Below are positions 35,835 through 46,016 of a stretch of DNA of 64,000 nt, piece after piece. The DNA comes from Limnobacter parvus. Its GTDB lineage: Bacteria; Pseudomonadota; Gammaproteobacteria; Burkholderiales; Burkholderiaceae_B. Positions within the stretch are counted from its first letter, which is position 1. Every line of letters starts with the position of its first letter. The stretch covers positions 321,992 through 385,991 of the forward strand of contig NZ_JANKHG010000016.1 in assembly GCF_024623725.1 (NCBI RefSeq), given 5' to 3'. A program made the position numbers and the translations under genes. The notes below the pieces were generated by a model, which was not told where the DNA came from, made no database searches, and was given only the letters and a program-made list of their open reading frames with translations.

Positions 35835-35919
35835 TTTTTAACCCCAGTGGGGGTACTTCGCTTGCCTAGAACACCGAAGAATGTGGATTCAACACCACTT
35901 TCGACGTGAGGATGCGACG

Positions 35920-36453
35920 ATGAATACTTTGATGATGGATAAATGGCAGAAGGGGAGCAAGGGTTTCACCTTGATTGAGCTAATGATTGCAATTGCGATT
36001 GTGGGTGTGCTGGCCGCCATTGCTGTGCCGGCTTTTTCAAATTACCTGGCGCGGGCCCGAGTTTCTGAAGCCATTAATTATGCACAAAGTTGCAAAACCG
36101 GTTATCTCGAATATTACGCGACCAGCGGTGTGTTGCCTGCCAATAACGACGAGGCGAACTGCCCAACAATCACTACAGACAACGTTGCTAACGTGACAAT
36201 TACATCCGGTACAGGCGCTGCAGCAGCCCCTGCAATCAGAGTTCTACTCGTGAATGCTGCTCCCTTACCGAGCGACGTTCGTAACCACGTTATCGTAATA
36301 CAACCCCTCGATCCTAATAATGGAATAGTTGCCAACGGTGAGCGAATCGAAAACTGGAGGTGCTCGCTGACCACTACCGCTGGTGCAGCGGCTGCGGCGA
36401 ACGTTCGGGAATTCGTTCCCGCAATTTGCAGAAATTCAGTTGCAACCAGCTAA
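35920..36453 (+). CDS. Type IV pilin
   Basis: Prepilin with a 10-residue basic leader after the ATG at 35920, ending KGSKG^FTLIELMIAIAIVGVLAAIAVPAFSNYLARARVSEA. Cleavage would leave N-methyl-Phe, and Glu5 of the mature protein is present. The mature domain has four cysteines (SCKTG, ANCP, WRCS, AICRN), enough for two disulfides. GAGGA lies seven bases before the start. At 177 residues it is a normal major-pilin size. No other pilus gene is nearby, so it is a solitary pilin locus between sucD and moaC. Confidence 0.92.
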   Translation: MNTLMMDKWQKGSKGFTLIELMIAIAIVGVLAAIAVPAFSNYLARARVSEAINYAQSCKTGYLEYYATSGVLPANNDEANCPTITTDNVANVTITSGTGAAAAPAIRVLLVNAAPLPSDVRNHVIVIQPLDPNNGIVANGERIENWRCSLTTTAGAAAAANVREFVPAICRNSVATS

Positions 36454-36474
36454 GCCTTTTAGGGGTTAAGTGTT

Positions 36475-36948
36475 TCACGCTGCAGTGAAATCGCTTTTAC
36501 CACCGCGTTTTTCCATCAGCTTGGTCTCACTCATCACCATGCCTTTGTCAATCGCTTTCAGCATGTCGTAAATGGTAAGAAGCCCGACCTGAACACCGGT
36601 CAGGGCTTCCATTTCCACGCCGGTTTTCCCCACGGTTTGCGCGGTACACACGCAGTGCACCTCGCACTTTACATCATCCAATTCAAACTCCACTGCCAAG
36701 CGCGTCAACGGCAATGGGTGGCACAAGGGAATCAGATCTGAAGTGCGTTTGGCCCCTTGAATGGCTGCAATTCTGGCCACGCCCAGCACATCACCTTTTT
36801 TGCTCGTGCCCGCTTTAAGCACATCGTAAGCGGCTTGACCCAAGCGAATAGTGCCAATGGCCACAGCTTTGCGTTCAGTTTCTTTCTTGCTGCCCACATC
36901 AACCATGTGTGCATTGCCTTCCTGATCGAAATGCGTCAATCCGTTCAT
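36475..36948 (-). CDS. moaC: Cyclic pyranopterin monophosphate synthase
   Basis: Molybdenum-cofactor enzyme that forms cPMP. The 157 residues contain [77 protein letters not shown] and a C-terminal KRGGKSDF, all canonical. It stands alone on the minus strand between the pilin and the M48 protease; moaA is not nearby. Confidence 0.97.
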   Translation of the reverse strand: MNGLTHFDQEGNAHMVDVGSKKETERKAVAIGTIRLGQAAYDVLKAGTSKKGDVLGVARIAAIQGAKRTSDLIPLCHPLPLTRLAVEFELDDVKCEVHCVCTAQTVGKTGVEMEALTGVQVGLLTIYDMLKAIDKGMVMSETKLMEKRGGKSDFTAA

Positions 36949-37035
36949 AGCTTTGATCCCCTGCTGCTGCGGTGTTCAATCTCATGGGGCGCAGCCAAAT
37001 TTGCGTAACAAATGGAAGGCTGCGCGAGAAGTTGA

Positions 37036-37063
37036 TTGAACTTGTTTTTCATCGCGCTATCAT
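37036..37063 (+). promoter_or_regulatory. Promoter of the M48 protease gene
   Basis: TTGAAC (37036–37041) and TATCAT (37058–37063) are 16 bases apart, 30 bases before the ATG at 37093. Confidence 0.55.
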
Positions 37064-37092
37064 ACCCACACTACCACTAGAAAAAACAAAGC

Positions 37093-38685
37093 ATGCGTTT
37101 TCAGTTTCGTAAAAGTGTTGCGAGTTTGCTGTGCAGTACCTTGATGCTGTCTTCAACACTTTCGCCTGCAGTTCATGCCGATGGTTTGAACAATTTGCCG
37201 AGTTTGGGCGATGCCGGTGGTGCTGAGTTGTCGGTTCAAGATGAAAGACGCTTGGGCGCTTTGATCATGAAAGACTACCGCGCCTTTGGTGCGGTCAATT
37301 CCGATCCTGAAATAACCTCTTATATCAGTCGCTTGGGCAACAAAATTGTTCAGGCAGCTTCCGAATCGCCTTCCAACTTTGAGTTTTTTTTGGTCACCGA
37401 CAAATCGGTGAATGCGTTTGCCATGCCCGGTGGCTACATTGGTATTCACACGGGGCTTATTGCCGCATCGCAAACCGAGTCTGAATTAGCGTCTGTTTTG
37501 GCTCACGAGGTAGGGCACGTGACACAACGCCACATCGCACGCCGCTTCGGTCAGCAAAAACAGAGCAGCCTAGTGGCAACGGCTGCAATGATTGCCGCAT
37601 TGTTGGTTGCCGGCTCCAATCCCCAGGCAGCCTCTGGTTTGATGGCAGCGGGTGCAGGTTATTCAATCGATCAACAGCTTTCTTTTTCTCGCGATGCGGA
37701 ACGAGAAGCCGACCGGGTTGGCTTTTTGACCTTGCAACAAGCCGGTTTTGACACTCAAGGCATGGTGGATTTCTTCGGGCGTTTGCAGACTGCCTCGCGC
37801 CTTTACGAGAATAATGCGCCGTCCTATCTGCGTACTCACCCTCTGACCACAGAGCGTATTGCTGACATTCGAAACCGGGCTGGGCTTGAGAACAGGCGAA
37901 CACCCAGCCAGAAACAGGCAGATCTCGAATTCGAATTGGTCCGAGTGAAGTCGATTGTGTTCGCTGAACGCAGCAATCAGCAGTTGGCGGATCGACTTCG
38001 CACTTTCGAGTCGCCCAATGAACAGGAAGGCATCAAAGACCCAGTGGCTTTGGCGTATGGTAAGTCATTGGTGTTAAACGCCATGGGGCGCAAAGAAGAA
38101 GCCCTGAAAGTCAGCGAGCAGGCGATTGCGCGCTTTAGGTCGGCTCAGTCGGTGGTAAAAACCACCGAGGTGCCCATGCTGCTTCAAAGCCAACGCATGC
38201 GAATGACCTTGGACGCGAGTTTACCATTGGTCTCTGCACCCATTGACCAGCGCCCGCCCCGAGAACGAGCCGCATTGAATTCGCAAGAGAAAGCTTTGCT
38301 GGAACAGTTAAACGAACTGCGTAATGATTTCAAAAGCGAGATGTCGGTGCGTTTGTTGTACGCTGAAGGGCTGCAACGTTTGGGCTTGTTCGCTGAGTCA
38401 GATTCGTATTTAAATGAGTTGGCCCAAGCCTACCGTTCCGTGCCCGAGGTATTCGACTTGTTGGCGCAGAGCGCCCTTGCCTTGCGAAAGCCTGCGGAAC
38501 ACCACATGGCCTTGGCCCAATCATTTAATGCCCGCCAGGCGTATCTACCCGCCATTGAACAGGCGGAGATCGCCAAGCGATTTGCCAGCGACAATTACTA
38601 TTTATTGGCTGAAATCGATGCCAAACAACGCGAATACAAACGCAAGGCCGATGCTGAGCGTGAATTCGCGAGGTTTGGCAATTAG
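37093..38685 (+). CDS. M48 family periplasmic metalloprotease, BepA-like
   Basis: 530 residues with a cleavable signal peptide (about 1–29, ending AVHA). The zinc motif HEVGH is at 138–142 and the third ligand lies in DAEREADRVG near residue 205. The C-terminal half is helical and TPR-like, as in BepA, which degrades or assists LptD and BAM components in the periplasm. Substrate here is unproven. A good promoter lies directly upstream; the gene converges on fbp with a 20-base gap. Confidence 0.88.
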   Translation: MRFQFRKSVASLLCSTLMLSSTLSPAVHADGLNNLPSLGDAGGAELSVQDERRLGALIMKDYRAFGAVNSDPEITSYISRLGNKIVQAASESPSNFEFFLVTDKSVNAFAMPGGYIGIHTGLIAASQTESELASVLAHEVGHVTQRHIARRFGQQKQSSLVATAAMIAALLVAGSNPQAASGLMAAGAGYSIDQQLSFSRDAEREADRVGFLTLQQAGFDTQGMVDFFGRLQTASRLYENNAPSYLRTHPLTTERIADIRNRAGLENRRTPSQKQADLEFELVRVKSIVFAERSNQQLADRLRTFESPNEQEGIKDPVALAYGKSLVLNAMGRKEEALKVSEQAIARFRSAQSVVKTTEVPMLLQSQRMRMTLDASLPLVSAPIDQRPPRERAALNSQEKALLEQLNELRNDFKSEMSVRLLYAEGLQRLGLFAESDSYLNELAQAYRSVPEVFDLLAQSALALRKPAEHHMALAQSFNARQAYLPAIEQAEIAKRFASDNYYLLAEIDAKQREYKRKADAEREFARFGN

Positions 38686-38705
38686 CCTTTCGATTTAGCT
38701 GCTAG

Positions 38706-39680
38706 TCAGCTCGTGTGGTATCCGCTTACCCGTTGCACTTCATTGGCTGAACCCAGCATCACCGCACAGCGCTGGTGCAGGTCAGTGGGCTGAATGTCCA
38801 GAATGCGTTGGGTGGCATCAAAGCTTTTGCCGCCTGCTTGCTCCACTAGCATGCTCATCGGGTTGGCCTCGTACATCAAGCGCAGTTTGCCCGGTTTGTT
38901 GGGGTCGCGCAGGTCTTTGGGATACATGAAAATTCCGCCACGAGTCAACACACGGTGCACATCGGCCACCATGGAGGCAATCCAGCGCATGTTGAAATCT
39001 TTGCCGCGCGCGCCAGTCTTTCCTTCCAGTAATTCCGAGATATAACGCTGCACAGGTTCATACCAGTGGCGTTGGTTCGACATATTTATGGCAAATTCCT
39101 TGGTGTCGTCTGGAATCTCCATGCTTTCACTGGTTTGAATGTATTCGCCTGCTTCACGGTCTAGCGTAAAAGCAACTACGCCTTTGCCAAAAGTCAGCAC
39201 CAGCGAAGTTTGCGGGCCGTACACCACATAACCCGCCGCCAATTGTTCAGTACCGGGCTGCAGGAAGCTTTCATTCGTAATTTCGCCCACATCGGGGTTC
39301 GGCAGAATCGAGAAAATCGTGCCGATTGATACGTTTACATCAATGTTGCTGGAACCGTCTAATGGGTCAAACAGCACCAAAAACGGGCGATCAGAATGAC
39401 CTGGCACCGGGGAACAATCATCCAGTTCTTCCGAGGCCATACCGGCCACCACACCTGTTGCTGCTAGGGCTTCCAGAATCATGTCGTTGGCAATAATGTC
39501 CAGTTTTTTCTGGGTTTCGCCCTGTACATTTTCTGAACCAGCGCTGCCCAATACGCCGCCCAGTGCGCCCTTGTGCACGGCTGCGGAAATGGCCTGTGAA
39601 ACTTCAGCAATGGCGGAAACCAGCACTGCCATGTGCGCGTCCGTGTTGTGTTCAAGGTACTGCGCCAAATTAATCGTCAT
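38706..39680 (-). CDS. fbp: Fructose-1,6-bisphosphatase class 1
   Basis: Gluconeogenic phosphatase of 324 residues. The magnesium-binding and catalytic segments MASEELDD and [25 protein letters not shown] are clear; AYIQ-type and [17 protein letters not shown] near the C terminus complete the class 1 fold. It is encoded 26 bases after pepN and is probably co-transcribed with it. Confidence 0.97.
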   Translation of the reverse strand: MTINLAQYLEHNTDAHMAVLVSAIAEVSQAISAAVHKGALGGVLGSAGSENVQGETQKKLDIIANDMILEALAATGVVAGMASEELDDCSPVPGHSDRPFLVLFDPLDGSSNIDVNVSIGTIFSILPNPDVGEITNESFLQPGTEQLAAGYVVYGPQTSLVLTFGKGVVAFTLDREAGEYIQTSESMEIPDDTKEFAINMSNQRHWYEPVQRYISELLEGKTGARGKDFNMRWIASMVADVHRVLTRGGIFMYPKDLRDPNKPGKLRLMYEANPMSMLVEQAGGKSFDATQRILDIQPTDLHQRCAVMLGSANEVQRVSGYHTS

Positions 39681-39706
39681 TCTTGTCCTCGGTTCTCAAT
39701 TTAAAT

Positions 39707-42421
39707 TCAGTGGGTGACTGCGTCCAGCGCCTTGCCGATCACCTCGCGCACATCAGGCGAAAGTTTCTCTGTGTTGAAAATGCGCTCAAGCTGTTTGCGC
39801 GCGCTTTCCTGCAGGGCAGGCACCAATTTGGTCCAGCGATCCAGCCCACGGGCCATGCGGGCGGCAACTTGGGGGTTGATCGTATTCAGTTCAATCACCA
39901 AATCAGCCCACAGCGCATAACCTTCACCTGAATGGCTGTGGAACACACTGGGGTTTTGCATGGCAAAAGCGGCCAGCAGCGAACGTGCGCGATTCGGGTT
40001 CTTTAGCGTGAAGGACGGGTGCTTTAACAGTTCACTGACCATGCCCAAGGTGTCCACGCTTTCATTGCTGGCGGGCACAGTGGCTTGCAGCATAAACCAC
40101 TTGTCCACTGCCAGGGCTTCCTTGCTGAACCGTTCGAAAAACTCGGCCAGTTCTGGCGGGTTCGCCGGGCCGTTGTGCACCAAGTTGCTCAGCGCGGCCA
40201 TGCGATCAGTCATGTTGTTTGCCGCTGCATATTGGGCTTTGGCCACGTTTAGTTCGTCATCTCCACCCGCTGCCACCAGATAGGCCAAAGCCACGTTTTT
40301 AAGCGCACGTTGGCTGGCAGCCACCGCATTGTATTCATAGGGCTGGCCCGGCGTGTGGCGGGCTTCATAGATGCCTTTGAAATCAGCCGCATAGGTGCAG
40401 GCCAGCAAGTCGCGCAGGGTAGTGCGGGCAAAGTGCATGGCCACAGGGTCAACCAAGCCATCAAATGATTCGAGCAGGGTGCCTTCACCGGGAAGTTGCA
40501 AGGCCAAGGCCAGAAAGCCGTCCGACAATTGAGTGTCCTTCAGCAGGTTGCCCACAATTTGCACAGCGGCCTGGGTGTTGGCACCGTCGGTTTGCCCACG
40601 TTGCAAGTAAATATCCAGAATGGCTTTGCCATATATTTTTTGGCAGGCATCCCATCGATTAAATGGGTCATTGTCGTGCCCAGCTAGGAATATCAAATCA
40701 TCCGTGTTGTGGGCTGATTGCAGCACCACTGGCGCAGAAAACCCACGCAGCAATGAAGGCACCACAGGTTTGTCCAAACCAGTGAACACAAAGCTTTGGC
40801 TGGCCTGCGTAAAGTCGAGCACATCGCCGTGCAGGGCACTGGAATCGCCCTTCAAGGCGAGTGGCATGTCTCGCCCAGTTGCCACGTCCACGAAGCCCAA
40901 CTTCACTGGAATGTGAAAAGCGGGCTTGCTGGCTTGCCCAGGCGTGGGGCGGCAATTTTGCTTCAAGGTCAATTCAAGCTCGCCGTTGGCTTGTTTCCAG
41001 CTGGCCAGTACCTCGGGCGTGCCAGCCTGCGAATACCAATGCCTAAACTGTTTCAAATCGAGTTCGGGGTGTTCTTCCTGCAGCGCTGTTTCCATGGCGC
41101 CCACGAAATCTTCACAAGTTACTGCTTGCCCATCGTGGCGATCAAAGTAAATTTGCATGCCGCGTTGGAACAGTGTTTCGCCCAGCAGGGTGTGCTGCAT
41201 GCGAATCACTTCGGCGCCTTTTTCATACACTGTCACAGTGTAGAAATTGTTGATTTCCTGATAGCTGTCGGGGCGAATTGGATGAGCCATGGGCCCAGCG
41301 TCTTCGGGAAACTGGGCCGCGCGCAACACCTTCACATCTTCGATTCGCTTTACCGCGCGGGCAGAATCGGCTTGGGCCACATCAAGGCCTTCAGCCATCA
41401 TGTCGGCTGAAAATTCCTGATCGCGAAACACGGTTAAACCTTCTTTCAGCGAAAGCTGAAACCAGTCGCGGCAGGTTACCCGGTTGCCAGTCCAGTTGTG
41501 AAAGTACTCGTGGCCCACCACGCTTTCCACATTCTCAAAATCCACGTCTGTGGCCAGTTCGGGGTTGGCGAACACAAATTTGGTGTTGAAGATGTTCAAG
41601 CCCTTGTTTTCCATCGCGCCCATATTGAAGTCGGCGGTGGCCACAATCATGAAGCGATCCAAATCCAGGTCCAGGTTAAATCGCGTGCGGTCCCAGTCAA
41701 TCGATTTTTTCAGGCTTTGCATGGCAAAGTCGGTTTTATCCAGATTACCGGGTTCAACCCACACTTGCAGCAACGCCGGCTGGCCATTGCCTTTTTGAAC
41801 GGTTTCTTCCTGGCACACAAACTGGCCTGCCACCAAAGCGAACAAATAGGCTGGTTTAAGGAAGGGATCTTCCCAGCGTGTCATGTGCAAGCCTTCGCCC
41901 AATTTCTTTTCTTCCACCAGGTTGCCGTTGGACAAGCTGACCGGGTGCGTGGCCTCATGGGCAATCAGGGTCACCATGAACTGGCTTAGTACATCAGGCC
42001 GATCCGGAAAGTAGGTAATGCGTCGAAAACCTTGTGCTTCACACTGGGTGAAGAAGTTGCCATTCGATACATACAAGCCTTCCAGCCGTGTGTTCTGGTC
42101 GGGTTGAATGTACACCGTAATTTCAAGTACACCCTCGCGGCCTGGCTTGTGAATGGTCAGGCCTGTGGCGGTTTGCGTGTAGTGCGTCGCATCCAGCTTT
42201 TCGCCGTTCAGCAGCACCTGCTCCAATTCCAGGTCTTCCCCATCCAGTTCCAAGGGCAGGTTGTCCGGGTTGGATTCGCTCCAGCTTTGGAACTGCAAGC
42301 GGCTTGCCACCTTGGTGCGCGAAGGGTTCAGCGTGAACGTTAAATCGGTGCGGCTGATTCGGTGGTTCGGCGCTTTGTAGTCTTTGCGAAAAAAGGTGAT
42401 GGGTGCTTGTGCGTCTCTCAT
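39707..42421 (-). CDS. pepN: Aminopeptidase N
   Basis: M1 zinc aminopeptidase of 904 residues, slightly longer than E. coli PepN (870). The exopeptidase motif GAMENKGLNIFN precedes HEYFHNWTGNRVTCRDWFQLSLKEG, which supplies HExxH and the downstream Glu ligand. The N terminus FFRKDYKAPNHRI and the DUF3458 C-terminal part are typical. It is a cytoplasmic broad-specificity peptidase. The order pepN–fbp is common in Burkholderiales. Confidence 0.97.
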   Translation of the reverse strand: MRDAQAPITFFRKDYKAPNHRISRTDLTFTLNPSRTKVASRLQFQSWSESNPDNLPLELDGEDLELEQVLLNGEKLDATHYTQTATGLTIHKPGREGVLEITVYIQPDQNTRLEGLYVSNGNFFTQCEAQGFRRITYFPDRPDVLSQFMVTLIAHEATHPVSLSNGNLVEEKKLGEGLHMTRWEDPFLKPAYLFALVAGQFVCQEETVQKGNGQPALLQVWVEPGNLDKTDFAMQSLKKSIDWDRTRFNLDLDLDRFMIVATADFNMGAMENKGLNIFNTKFVFANPELATDVDFENVESVVGHEYFHNWTGNRVTCRDWFQLSLKEGLTVFRDQEFSADMMAEGLDVAQADSARAVKRIEDVKVLRAAQFPEDAGPMAHPIRPDSYQEINNFYTVTVYEKGAEVIRMQHTLLGETLFQRGMQIYFDRHDGQAVTCEDFVGAMETALQEEHPELDLKQFRHWYSQAGTPEVLASWKQANGELELTLKQNCRPTPGQASKPAFHIPVKLGFVDVATGRDMPLALKGDSSALHGDVLDFTQASQSFVFTGLDKPVVPSLLRGFSAPVVLQSAHNTDDLIFLAGHDNDPFNRWDACQKIYGKAILDIYLQRGQTDGANTQAAVQIVGNLLKDTQLSDGFLALALQLPGEGTLLESFDGLVDPVAMHFARTTLRDLLACTYAADFKGIYEARHTPGQPYEYNAVAASQRALKNVALAYLVAAGGDDELNVAKAQYAAANNMTDRMAALSNLVHNGPANPPELAEFFERFSKEALAVDKWFMLQATVPASNESVDTLGMVSELLKHPSFTLKNPNRARSLLAAFAMQNPSVFHSHSGEGYALWADLVIELNTINPQVAARMARGLDRWTKLVPALQESARKQLERIFNTEKLSPDVREVIGKALDAVTH

Positions 42422-42454
42422 GCCGGGAAATCCTTGTTGCTGCTGTGTTGCTGA

Positions 42455-43075
42455 TTAGTGCTCGTGACCACAGTCCGGGCCGTGTTTGTGCTCGTGTTTG
42501 TGCTCGTGTTTGTGCTCGTGTGAATGGCCATGACCGTGATCATGGTCACAACAGTCGTGGTGTTTAATCTCGGGCACTACAATTTCCAGCATCGGTGCGG
42601 TCAAGGTGCTGAACTTCAATTCGAAATGTTCCAGCATGTGCATGCATTCATGGCTGGCCACCACGCGCGCGCCATTCTCATTCAACTGAACAGGCCAAAA
42701 ATTCAACCCCGCCACATGCAGAAATTCTTCGAATCCTTTTTGGCCGCGTTCAATTTCAAACAGCTCTTCCTGGGCTGCCGCCACAATCGCCCACTCATTG
42801 GTGTTTGAAACCAGCTTGTCGCCCACTTCCACAGTGTCGTGCACATGGCAAATCAATGTGCTGCCATCGCTTGCTTTCGCATCGTGCGGCACTTCCTGGC
42901 GTTCATCAAATGTCAGTTCAAGGGTTTTCGCATTGCGAAGCAGCACGGAAGCAACCTTGTGGTTCGCCTTTACCACTTTGTTGTACACCACATCGTGATT
43001 GTGGCCGCAATCCGGGCCATGCTCGTGTTGATGTTCATGGTCGTGATCGTGGTCGTGTGAATGGTCTGCGCTCAT
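42455..43075 (-). CDS. UreE-like metallochaperone with histidine-rich tails at both ends
   Basis: 206 residues. The first 27 residues are mainly His and Asp/Glu (HDHDHDHEHQHEHGPDCGHNH). The core from about 42 to 170 resembles urease accessory protein UreE: LELTFDERQ, VEVGDKLV, AAAQEELFEI, LHVAGLNFWPVQL and SHECMHMLEHFEL. The C terminus (172–206) is another His/Cys stretch with three EHKH repeats, encoded by a 12-bp DNA tandem repeat. UreE delivers nickel to urease, but no urease gene is in the window, so it may serve another nickel, zinc or cobalt protein. It lies between pepN and yajQ on the same strand. Confidence 0.68.
   Translation of the reverse strand: MSADHSHDHDHDHEHQHEHGPDCGHNHDVVYNKVVKANHKVASVLLRNAKTLELTFDERQEVPHDAKASDGSTLICHVHDTVEVGDKLVSNTNEWAIVAAAQEELFEIERGQKGFEEFLHVAGLNFWPVQLNENGARVVASHECMHMLEHFELKFSTLTAPMLEIVVPEIKHHDCCDHDHGHGHSHEHKHEHKHEHKHGPDCGHEH
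42482..42519. repeat. 12-bp tandem repeat encoding EHKH
   Basis: The unit TGTTTGTGCTCG recurs about three times in perfect tandem within the C-terminal histidine tail of the UreE-like gene. Each unit encodes four residues, so slippage would change tail length in frame. Confidence 0.85.
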
Positions 43076-43102
43076 GGCGTTTCCTTCGGTCGGTTTTCGT
43101 AG

Positions 43103-43588
43103 TTAGTCGCGGAAGTTTTCGAAACCCAATGGTGTTTCTGTCACTTTCTGTTTCAGCAAAGCAATTGCGTTTTGCAGATCGTCCCGTTTGGCACCCTGAA
43201 TACGCACTGTGTCGCCTTGAATGCTGGCCTGCACTTTCATTTTGCTGTCTTTGATCTCTTTCACAACCTGTTTGGCCAAATCTTTGTCCAAACCGTTTTT
43301 AACAGTCACGGTTTGTTTGATTTTGTCGCCAGACACTTTCTCTTTTTTGTCAAAAGTCAGAAAGCGAACATCCACATTGCGCTTGGCGCATTTGTTGCGG
43401 ATAATCTCGGCGACTTGCTCCAGTTTGAAGTCATCGTCGGCGTACACCATGATGGTGTTTTCATTCAACTCAACCTTGGAATCAGAACCTTTAAAATCAA
43501 AGCGTGTTCCAATTTCCTTTTTCACCTGGTCAACCGCGTTGCGCAATTCAATCAAGTCGGGTTTGCAGACCACATCAAAAGACGGCAT
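43103..43588 (-). CDS. yajQ: YajQ family nucleotide-binding protein
   Basis: 161 residues with two RNP-like folds: [35 protein letters not shown] and the C-terminal [31 protein letters not shown]. Homologues bind nucleotides, and the Xanthomonas relative binds cyclic-di-GMP. Function here is not clearer than that. It is divergent from murB. Confidence 0.93.
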   Translation of the reverse strand: MPSFDVVCKPDLIELRNAVDQVKKEIGTRFDFKGSDSKVELNENTIMVYADDDFKLEQVAEIIRNKCAKRNVDVRFLTFDKKEKVSGDKIKQTVTVKNGLDKDLAKQVVKEIKDSKMKVQASIQGDTVRIQGAKRDDLQNAIALLKQKVTETPLGFENFRD

Positions 43589-43639
43589 AGTTTATTCCTT
43601 CAAGCATAATGCCCCATTGTAAACGTTTGACCACCCCCT

Positions 43640-44659
43640 ATGTCAGCCCTTGCCGCCAGCCACAGCCTTGATTTGCAACCCTTGCACACCTTTGGTTTGC
43701 CAGCGTTTGCACGCGGACTATGTTTGATTAGAAACAGAGCTGATCTGCATCAATTTGCCCAGTTGCGCCAGGCTGGCGGGGTGCATTTGCTGCTGGGTGA
43801 GGGCAGCAACACCGTGTTTGTTGGCAGTAAGGTTGATGCCACGGTCTGGAAAGTGGCCATGAAAGGGCGCGAGTATTTGGGCTGCGATGGCTCACACCAA
43901 CACCTCAGGGTGCAGGCCGGCGAGAATTGGCACCACACTGTTGAATGGACAGTAGCCATGGGTTGGGGCGGACTTGAAAACCTTGCCCTGATTCCCGGTT
44001 GCGTGGGCGCAAGCCCAGTTCAGAACATTGGTGCTTATGGCGTTGAATTGAAAGATCGAATTTCTGCTGTGCATGCGTTTGACCTCACCACTGAATCAGA
44101 CCGTGTATTCGCAGTGGATGAATGCGAGTTCGGGTACCGAGACAGCCAGTTCAAAAGCTCTGCCAATGGCCGATATATCATTACCGCGGTCGATTTTGCG
44201 CTGCCCGTTCAGTGGCAGCCAGTGTTGGGTTATGGCGATGTGGCTCAGCGGGTGGAATTGCTGGGCAGCATAAATCCGCTGAATATCATGAAGGCGGTGT
44301 GCGCCATTCGCACTGAAAAGCTGCCAGACCCAACTGTGCTGGGCAACAGCGGAAGTTTCTTTAAAAATCCTGTTGTTACTGAGCAGCAGGCCAAAGCGTT
44401 GATCAATAAGTTTCCAAACCTTGTGCACTATCCAGCAGGCTTGGGATTGGTCAAGCTTGCAGCAGGTTGGTTAATCGACCAATGTGGTTTGAAGGGCCAT
44501 GTGCTGGGTGGGGTGGCTGTTTACGACAGGCAGGCCCTGATTTTGGTGAATTTGGGGCAAGGGCAGGGCGCTGAGTTGTTACAGCTTATTCGGCACATTC
44601 AAATGCAGGTTCAAGACAAATTTGGCGTGTTGCTGGATCCCGAGCCGAATCTAGTTTGA
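43640..44659 (+). CDS. murB: UDP-N-acetylmuramate dehydrogenase
   Basis: FAD-dependent reductase forming UDP-MurNAc. The 339 residues contain LHTFGLPAFARG, LLLGEGSNTVF, AGENWHHTVEWTVAMGWGGLENLALIPGCVGASPVQNIGAYGVEL, YRDSQFK, and GNSGSFFKNPVVTEQQ with the catalytic Ser. This is the type I enzyme. It converges on argG; the shared spacer contains a bidirectional terminator. Confidence 0.97.
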   Translation: MSALAASHSLDLQPLHTFGLPAFARGLCLIRNRADLHQFAQLRQAGGVHLLLGEGSNTVFVGSKVDATVWKVAMKGREYLGCDGSHQHLRVQAGENWHHTVEWTVAMGWGGLENLALIPGCVGASPVQNIGAYGVELKDRISAVHAFDLTTESDRVFAVDECEFGYRDSQFKSSANGRYIITAVDFALPVQWQPVLGYGDVAQRVELLGSINPLNIMKAVCAIRTEKLPDPTVLGNSGSFFKNPVVTEQQAKALINKFPNLVHYPAGLGLVKLAAGWLIDQCGLKGHVLGGVAVYDRQALILVNLGQGQGAELLQLIRHIQMQVQDKFGVLLDPEPNLV

Positions 44660-44669
44660 TATCCACAAA

Positions 44670-44700
44670 GAAAAACCGCCACCCAAAGGCAGCGGTTTTC
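44670..44700 (-). terminator. Terminator between convergent murB and argG
   Basis: AAAACCGC and GCGGTTTT form an 8-bp stem, with an inner GCC/GGC pairing. On the minus strand the stem is followed by TTTTTCTTTG, so it should terminate argG; the plus strand has a weaker T-run for murB. Just beyond it, AGGCTTCAATGC (near 44716) also occurs in palindrome copy 3. Confidence 0.8.
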
Positions 44701-44750
44701 GTAATTGGCTTCGCTTAGGCTTCAATGCAGTGAATCACATTCAACCCTGC

Positions 44751-45980
<1,230 letters not shown>

Positions 45981-46016
45981 GGTTCTCGATTCAAAAAAGG
46001 GTTGTTACAGGTCCGC

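Noticed and set aside
42482..42525. CRISPR-like tandem repeat
   Set aside because: The units are contiguous 12-mers without spacers and lie in frame inside a coding sequence.
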